Notes under the pieces: generated by a model
Databases searched by the model: none
What the model was told of the DNA's origin: nothing
The model's input: only the letters and a program-made list of their open reading frames with translations
From: Myxococcales bacterium
Lineage (GTDB): Bacteria > Myxococcota_A > UBA9160 > SMWR01
NCBI GenBank assembly: GCA_022571825.1
Contig: JACZXC010000049.1
Location: forward strand, 1-11,476
DNA: 11,476 bases
Direction: 5' to 3'
Position numbers and translations under genes: made by a program
Part shown: one piece after another, positions 7,039-11,476 of the stretch
Layout of the letters: each line of letters begins with the position of its first letter
Position numbering within the stretch: position 1 is the stretch's first letter

Positions 7039-7710
7039 ATGCTGATCCGGCTGCGATCGGTCACACGCACCTACCGCATGGGCAACGTCGACGTGCATGC
7101 CCTCCGCGGCATCGATCTGGACATCGACACGAACGAGTACGTCGCCATCATGGGGCCATCGGGGTCGGGCAAGTCGACCCTGATGAACATCCTGGGTTGC
7201 CTCGACAGCCCGACCCGCGGCGATTTCCATCTCGACGGAAGGGATGTTTCCGGCCTGAGCGATTCGCAGCTCGCGGGAGTGCGCAATGCATTCGTGGGTT
7301 TCGTATTCCAGACCTTCAATCTGCTGCCGAGAGCGACCGCACTGCACAACGTGGAGACCCCACTGATCTACGCCGGGATTCCCGTCGGCCGTCGCCGGGA
7401 GCGGGCGCGGGCGGCCCTGGCTCGGGTGGGCCTGGCCGATCGCATGCACCATCGGCCGGGCGAGCTGTCCGGTGGCCAGCGTCAGCGCGTCGCCATTGCC
7501 CGGGCTCTGGTCAACGATCCGACACTGATCCTGGCCGACGAACCCACCGGCAATCTCGACAGCGGCACCGGGGCGGAGATCATGCAGATCCTGGACGCGT
7601 TGCACGACCAGGGCAGCACGATCCTGCTGGTGACCCACGAGGCCTACATCGCGGAACACGCCAGCCGGCAGATCCACCTGCTCGACGGACGGATCCAGCC
7701 AGGCAGATAG
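7039..7710 (+). CDS. MacB/LolD-type ABC transporter ATPase
   Basis: Cytosolic ATPase of 223 residues that energises the permease encoded just upstream. All motifs are intact: Walker [10 protein letters not shown] (39-47), Q-loop Gln91 (FQTFNLLP), signature LSGGQRQR (143-150), Walker B LILADEP (163-169), D-loop NLDSGTG and H-loop His200 (VTHE). ETPLIYAGI (about 106-114) is the spacing typical of the MacB/LolD/YknY branch. The start ATG is four bases after the permease stop. Gene order adaptor, permease, ATPase marks a split three-gene MacAB-like exporter. Nothing in the sequence separates drug or peptide export from lipoprotein-type substrates. Confidence 0.92.
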   Translation: MLIRLRSVTRTYRMGNVDVHALRGIDLDIDTNEYVAIMGPSGSGKSTLMNILGCLDSPTRGDFHLDGRDVSGLSDSQLAGVRNAFVGFVFQTFNLLPRATALHNVETPLIYAGIPVGRRRERARAALARVGLADRMHHRPGELSGGQRQRVAIARALVNDPTLILADEPTGNLDSGTGAEIMQILDALHDQGSTILLVTHEAYIAEHASRQIHLLDGRIQPGR

Positions 7711-7829
7711 CCCCGATGCGGCACTGCGTACCCGTGTTCGTCGCGCGTGGCGGATGCGACTTCCGGCGCGGCAGCGCGGTTCAGGATAGGGTAGGATTTT
7801 TCGGGCCGCGCCGCGCGCAGCCTCCCGCG
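7711..7829 (+). promoter_or_regulatory. Intergenic stretch with a weak promoter-like TAGGAT
   Basis: The 119 bp between the ATPase and the sulfatase-like gene hold GGATAGGGTAGGATTTTT around 7784-7801. TAGGAT (7792-7797) could be a -10 element placing a transcript start about 25 bp before the ATG, but no matching -35 is seen. The T-run is not preceded by an adjacent stem, so it is not a terminator. The sulfatase-like gene could equally be read through from the exporter operon. Confidence 0.25.
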
Positions 7830-9364
7830 ATGCCAATGGATCTGAGACCGCGAAACGGTGGCGCGACCCTCGCTTCCTTCCTGATTCCCCTCCTGAGTTC
7901 GGCTCTTCTGCTTTCGGGCTGTGAGGCGACTCCTCCCCCGCCCAAGCGGATCATCTTCCTGAGCATGGATACGGTCCGGGCGGACCACGTCAACGGATAC
8001 GGTCCGGGCGACACGACGCCGGAGCTGGCGAAGATCGCCGCCGAGGGTGTCCTGTTCCGGGACTTCTACGGGGCCTCGACCTACACGATCCCCTCGCACA
8101 TGTCGATCTTCACCGGGCTCGACCCCCGCGAGCACGGCGTGGCCTCGATCGTCGCCCGGCTCTCCCCGGACGTGCCCACCTTGGCCGAGATCCTGTCCGA
8201 AGCGGGCTTCCGGACCGTCGCCTTTCACGAGGGCGGCTTTGTGGCGGCGCACTTTGGCTTCGACCGCGGATTCGACTCGTATCAGGAGTACCCGCGCGGG
8301 TCGGTGGTGGGCGAGGCTCTCCCCGAGGTTCTGGACTGGATCCGCTGGGCGGGAGACGACCCCTACTTCCTCTTCCTCCACACCTACGCGGCACATCGTC
8401 CCTACGGCGGCCTCGAGCGGTATCGCACCGCGAACCCCAACCGCGGGCTCCCCTCGGTCGCCGAACTCGTGCTCCTGCGCGAGACGGCTCCCGGCAACGA
8501 CACGGAACTCTCCGACAGCCAGCGCTCCGTCTACTACCTGGTCAACTCCCTGGTCGATCGCGCGGAAGACAAGATCGCCGGAGACACCCGGGATAGATTC
8601 TTCACCACCAACCCGCACTTCGAAGCGGACATCGCAGCCGTCCGGGCGAGCTACGACGAGCGGATTGGCAGGATCGACCGCGCCATCGGCCGGATCAAGG
8701 ACACCTTGATCGAGGGAGGACAGTGGGAGGACACGCTCTTCGTCGTCTTCTCCGACCACGGCGAGGCCTTTTCGAGCACGGTCTGGATCAGCACGGCTAT
8801 ATCCCGTTCGACGAGGTCCTGAAGGTCCCCCTCGTGATCTCCTATCCGCGCTTCCTGCGGAGCCGGTCCGAGCACGTCGTCGAGGGCCTGGCCTGGCACC
8901 TGGACATCCTGCCGACGGTGCTCGGCCTGGCGGGTCTCCCGACACCCGCGGGCGGGCAGGGCACCGACCTGACCCCGATCCTCGCCGGTGATGCCGAGAT
9001 CCCCGAGACCCGTGCGATCTACCCGGCCGTCCTGAAATCACCCCTCTATCCCCCCCAGCGACCCGTGCGCCGCGTGGCCCCGATGGACGGGTACAAGCGG
9101 ATCGAGGGGCACGCGCACTACGGCGACACCGGTGGCTACCTCTTCGATCTCGAAAGCGATCCCGGTGAGGAGCGAAACCTCCGCGCCACGCGCCGCGATC
9201 TCTTCGACGCGATGGCCGAGCGACTGCGGCTCTATCTCTCCGGTTTGACGATCTACCCACCGGTGCACCGAAGGACGGGACGAGTGATCACGGGTCGCGA
9301 GGCGGACACCGGACTCAGCCGGGAAGAGCTCCAGAAACTTCGGAATCTGGGATACGTGGAGTAG
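7830..9364 (+). pseudogene. Sulfatase-superfamily lipoprotein with Thr nucleophile position, broken by a one-base frameshift
   Basis: Alkaline-phosphatase-fold hydrolase/transferase (PF00884 type). The first frame (7830-8822 as read) has a type II signal peptide with lipobox L-S-G-C (Cys31), so the protein should be a lipid-anchored periplasmic enzyme. Metal-binding SMDTVRADH is at 45-53, and TIPSHMSIFTG (86-96) stands where sulfatases have C/S-x-P-S-R. HTYAAHRPY (184-192) and SDHGEAF (308-314) follow. At 8769-8772 the frame must move by -1: the second frame continues at once with FEHGLDQHGYIPFDEVLKVP and ends in LQKLRNLGYVE at 9364. One extra T in TTTT restores an unbroken 511-residue protein. 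This is either a sequencing or assembly indel or a true inactivation. Thr replacing Cys argues against a formylglycine sulfatase and suggests a phosphatase- or phosphotransferase-like role. The start could also be the ATG at 7836; the RBS is weak. Confidence 0.8.
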
Positions 9365-9365
9365 G

Positions 9366-11138
9366 GTGGGATCCGGGCCGTCGAGATTTCCGGGGTGGGT
9401 CCTGGCGGCGATCACGCTCTTCGGAGCCGGGGTGGTCCTGACGACCACGCCCTACTTCATCTATCAAAGCCATTGGTCCGGTCCCGCCGCGGACCTCTGG
9501 TTCCGCCTGCCCCACGTCGAGCGCTTCTTCGCGGGAGAAGACTTCTTCTGGCAGCTGTTTGCGGAGGGAGGCGGCCACCGCATGTTCTTCCCGAACGCGC
9601 TCTTCATCGTCGAGTTCGCGCTCTTCCGCGGGACCAACGTCTTCCTCAACGCCTGCGGCCTGGCGTTGCAAGCGATCACCGCCGGCCTTCTGATCCGTTG
9701 CGTCTGGAAGGAACCACATCTCTCCCGGAGCGCGGCGGCGTTTCTGACCGGGCTGACCGGGATGCTGCTCTTCTCCTCGACCCAGATCATGAACTTCGTC
9801 CGTCCGTTGAACGTCTGCTATTTCCTCGCCTTCGCGCCTTTGACGTGGTCGGTGCTCGCTCTGCTCCGCGCTCGCGACGCCCACCAAACCGAGGCAAGGC
9901 CAAAGGCGGCGCGGGCGTGGCTGGTCGTGAGCATCGCCGCCGCCACTGTGGCCACCTATTCGATGTTCAACGGAATCCTCGGCTGGCCGGCGCTACTGCT
10001 GCTGAGCGTAGGTCTTCGCCTTCCCCGGCTCTGGATCGGTTTCCTGGCCCTGGCGGCGGTGGCGATCGTCGGGCCCTACTTCCTCGACTACGCGCCATCG
10101 GCCGCGAAGGATTGGCCCAGACTTCTGGCCTCCCCCGGCCCTTACCTCGCGTGGGTGGCCGGGACTCTGGGAGGACCCCTGTCCTGGACTCATCCTCTCA
10201 TGGGAACCCTCCTCGGCTTCGCGGGCATCCTCGCCGGCGGCCTGATCCTCCTGCGCTTTGGCGCGCGGCGTTCCCCCGTCGGGACCCTCCAGGCCGTGTA
10301 TATCGGTCTGCTCGCCTTCACCTTGGCGTCGGTCTTCTTCGCCGGACTGGGTCGTCTGGGACAGTGGGAGGAGTCGTGGCGTCTGTCGCGCTACCAGACC
10401 TTCGTGTTGCCATTCTGGTTGAGCCTGGCCGGCCTGGCCACGTTGCGACTCGACCGATGCGCCAGCGAGTCGCCGCGACCTGGCCGGTTCCGGTGGGCGC
10501 TGGGCGCCGGTGTGATCACGTGGCTGCTGCTGGTTCTGATGCCCTCCCACTTTCGCGAGGCGCAGAAGCAGATGGAAGTCTCGGCGCGGATCCGCGAGGC
10601 AAACGACGCCATCCGGGTCGGGATCGACGACCCTCGGGTCTTCCGTCCATTGCTGCCCCGAGTCGGGTTCTACCTTCGAGGCGCAAACCCCGTCTTTGCC
10701 TACTCGCCTTTCCTGCATTCCCACGAACTGGGCGCCTTCGCGTCAGAAAAATCTCGTCTGCTCGACCTGCGGATCGGCGCGGACCTTTCGATCGACCCGA
10801 AGGCGCGCTGCCGCGGTGAGGTCACGCGCCATGATGTGCTCTCGGACAGAGGCGAGACTCTCGGCGTTCGATTGGCCGGCTGGGCCTGGGACGAGGAGCA
10901 GCGAGCCGCGCCGGCCTGGATCCTGATCTCGAACCAGTCGGGAAACACGATCGGTCTCGGGTCGAGGACCAAGCGCAAGGTCAACGCCCTCGAGAGAGCC
11001 TGGTCGCGCACCGCGGTGGCGGACTGGACGGCGTACGCTCGCCCAGCGGTGGGGGAACGGCTCACGGTCTGGGGGGTGACCACGGATCGGTCCGTCTGTC
11101 GGGTGGTCAGCGTGCGGATCCCCGGGTTGTCGGGGTGA
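9366..11138 (+). CDS. Polytopic membrane protein, GT-C-like layout, with C-terminal beta domain
   Basis: Conserved-looking 590-residue inner-membrane protein with no firm family name. About ten to eleven hydrophobic segments lie at roughly 11-32, 92-112, 123-142, 148-167, 184-200, 205-242, 258-300, 307-328, 343-361 and 376-395. The first outside loop carries acidic and aromatic residues and ends in GGGHRMFFPNALFIVEF (68-84); an HR-F-P-L pattern after TM1 recurs in uncharacterised proteins resembling GT-C glycosyltransferases (from memory). The soluble tail (about 396-590) includes VRLAGWAWDEEQRAAP (501-516), like the GWAxD beta-domain of similar proteins. It starts at GTG 9366, one base after the upstream stop, with GGAG (9358-9361) inside the end of the previous gene, so translation is probably coupled to the sulfatase-like gene. 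A role in envelope sugar or polymer modification is inference. Confidence 0.7.
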   Translation: MGSGPSRFPGWVLAAITLFGAGVVLTTTPYFIYQSHWSGPAADLWFRLPHVERFFAGEDFFWQLFAEGGGHRMFFPNALFIVEFALFRGTNVFLNACGLALQAITAGLLIRCVWKEPHLSRSAAAFLTGLTGMLLFSSTQIMNFVRPLNVCYFLAFAPLTWSVLALLRARDAHQTEARPKAARAWLVVSIAAATVATYSMFNGILGWPALLLLSVGLRLPRLWIGFLALAAVAIVGPYFLDYAPSAAKDWPRLLASPGPYLAWVAGTLGGPLSWTHPLMGTLLGFAGILAGGLILLRFGARRSPVGTLQAVYIGLLAFTLASVFFAGLGRLGQWEESWRLSRYQTFVLPFWLSLAGLATLRLDRCASESPRPGRFRWALGAGVITWLLLVLMPSHFREAQKQMEVSARIREANDAIRVGIDDPRVFRPLLPRVGFYLRGANPVFAYSPFLHSHELGAFASEKSRLLDLRIGADLSIDPKARCRGEVTRHDVLSDRGETLGVRLAGWAWDEEQRAAPAWILISNQSGNTIGLGSRTKRKVNALERAWSRTAVADWTAYARPAVGERLTVWGVTTDRSVCRVVSVRIPGLSG

Positions 11139-11148
11139 GGTCAGGCCG

Positions 11149-11385
11149 TCATTCGTCCACCGCCGAGGGGATGGCGTTCTCGAAGAGGTCGTAGTTCCAG
11201 AGGAAATTCCACTCGTCGGTCACGCGCATGCAGACCTCGAAGTAGACGCCGCCCAGCTCGCGGGTGGGGTCGACCCAGAAGGCTACGCCCGCCGCACCGG
11301 GGTGGGTGAACGCGTCGCCCACTTCAGCAAGGCGGAAACGTGCGCGAGGTTCGCGCCTTGAGATCGAGCAACCCATCGACGACAA
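11149..11385 (-). pseudogene. C-terminal remnant of a serine beta-lactamase-like hydrolase
   Basis: The minus strand encodes DAFTHPGAAGVAFWVDP followed by GGVYFEV and WNYDLFENA, then the stop at 11149. This matches the C-terminal end of class C beta-lactamase/esterase-like proteins (PF00144), whose HPGAGG loop lies near the active site. The catalytic SxxK and YxN parts would lie several hundred bases upstream. The frame is closed by TAA at 11470-11472, and the peptide between that stop and the HPGAAG block (rich in Arg, Ser, Lys) does not resemble the family. No good start exists; 11385 is only a TTG. The fragment is therefore truncated, frameshifted or cut by an insertion around 11320-11340. 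It converges on the membrane-protein gene, with only ten bases between their stops. Confidence 0.6.
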
Positions 11386-11409
11386 TTTTCGGATGATTCG
11401 ATTGCGGAC

Positions 11410-11441
11410 CCCGGTTTTCGCGCGAAGACCGGGCGTCTTCG
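11410..11441. repeat. Overlapping inverted repeats with two exclusive hairpins
   Basis: CCCGGTTTTCG (11410-11420) pairs with CGAAGACCGGG (11423-11433) in near-perfect dyad symmetry, with one T-G pair on the plus strand. The segment CGAAGAC (11423-11429) can instead pair perfectly with GTCTTCG (11435-11441) across a CGGGC loop. A third, weaker CGCG-flanked stem follows (11444-11466). No T-run follows, so a simple terminator is unlikely. It could be an element end, a dispersed palindromic repeat or a structured RNA cut off by the window edge. Confidence 0.45.
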
Positions 11442-11476
11442 ATCGCGCCTCTCCAGCGGGGTCGCGTGCTTAGGAC

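Noticed and set aside
7792..7801. Rho-independent terminator after the exporter operon (T-run)
   Set aside because: No GC-rich stem lies immediately before the T-run; the nearest imperfect stem ends well upstream.
8766..8774. Programmed -1 frameshift at the TTTT
   Set aside because: The zero-frame codons GCC TTT TCG do not make an X-XXY-YYZ slippery heptamer, and I saw no convincing downstream stem-loop. A plain indel is the simpler reading, though not excluded by data.
7644..9260. 538-residue open frame on the minus strand opposite the sulfatase-like gene
   Set aside because: Arg/Gly/Ser-rich translation with no motifs; the plus strand carries clear family motifs across the same bases. It is a GC-driven antisense shadow.
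11264..11473. 69-residue plus-strand open frame at the right edge
   Set aside because: It overlaps the beta-lactamase-like remnant and the palindromes, is Arg/Pro/Ser-rich and has no RBS or recognisable motif.

Overview
The window is GC-rich, densely coded DNA from a Gram-negative bacterium. Evidence for an outer membrane is a beta-barrel porin ending in a terminal Phe, a lipobox-bearing lipoprotein and a MacA-type adaptor. Gene content and style (split MacAB-type exporter, a Thr-type sulfatase-fold lipoprotein ending in a GYV-type tail, YgfZ with KGCYTGQE) fit an uncultured delta-proteobacterial or Myxococcota/Binatota-like lineage. That placement is an impression, not a measured result. There are no rRNA or tRNA genes, CRISPR arrays or recognisable complete mobile elements.

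Layout. Minus strand, 26-4539: a cluster read right to left. An NTP-transferase-fold protein (3442-4539) overlaps ygfZ (2438-3445) by four bases, and a DUF2064/TIGR04282-type glycosyltransferase (1660-2421) follows closely. A 326-bp gap then precedes a BBP2/OmpL-like porin (26-1333). The gap looks regulatory: it holds a strong RBS, three 11-bp-phased direct repeats beside it, a stem-loop that pairs best as RNA in the porin sense, and a G8 tract inside a quadruplex-type pattern.

Plus strand, 4633-7710: a tripartite exporter operon of adaptor, FtsX/MacB permease and ATPase, with genes spaced 4-5 bp apart. It diverges from the minus cluster across a 93-bp region with an 8-bp inverted repeat. Then 7830-11138: a sulfatase-superfamily lipoprotein and, one base after its stop, a polytopic membrane protein with a GT-C-like look and a C-terminal beta domain. 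The lipoprotein frame is broken by one missing base at 8769-8772. Its nucleophile position is Thr, not the Cys/Ser of classical sulfatases.

Right edge, 11149-11476: the convergent C-terminal end of a serine beta-lactamase-like hydrolase, cut off from its catalytic part, followed by a strongly palindromic stretch. This looks like a decayed gene or an element boundary.

How the genes work together: the common theme is the cell envelope (porin, export pump, lipoprotein hydrolase or transferase with a membrane partner, two sugar/nucleotide transferases). No clearly novel system is proven. The best leads are the porin leader, the coupled Thr-type lipoprotein and membrane protein pair, and the structured right edge.
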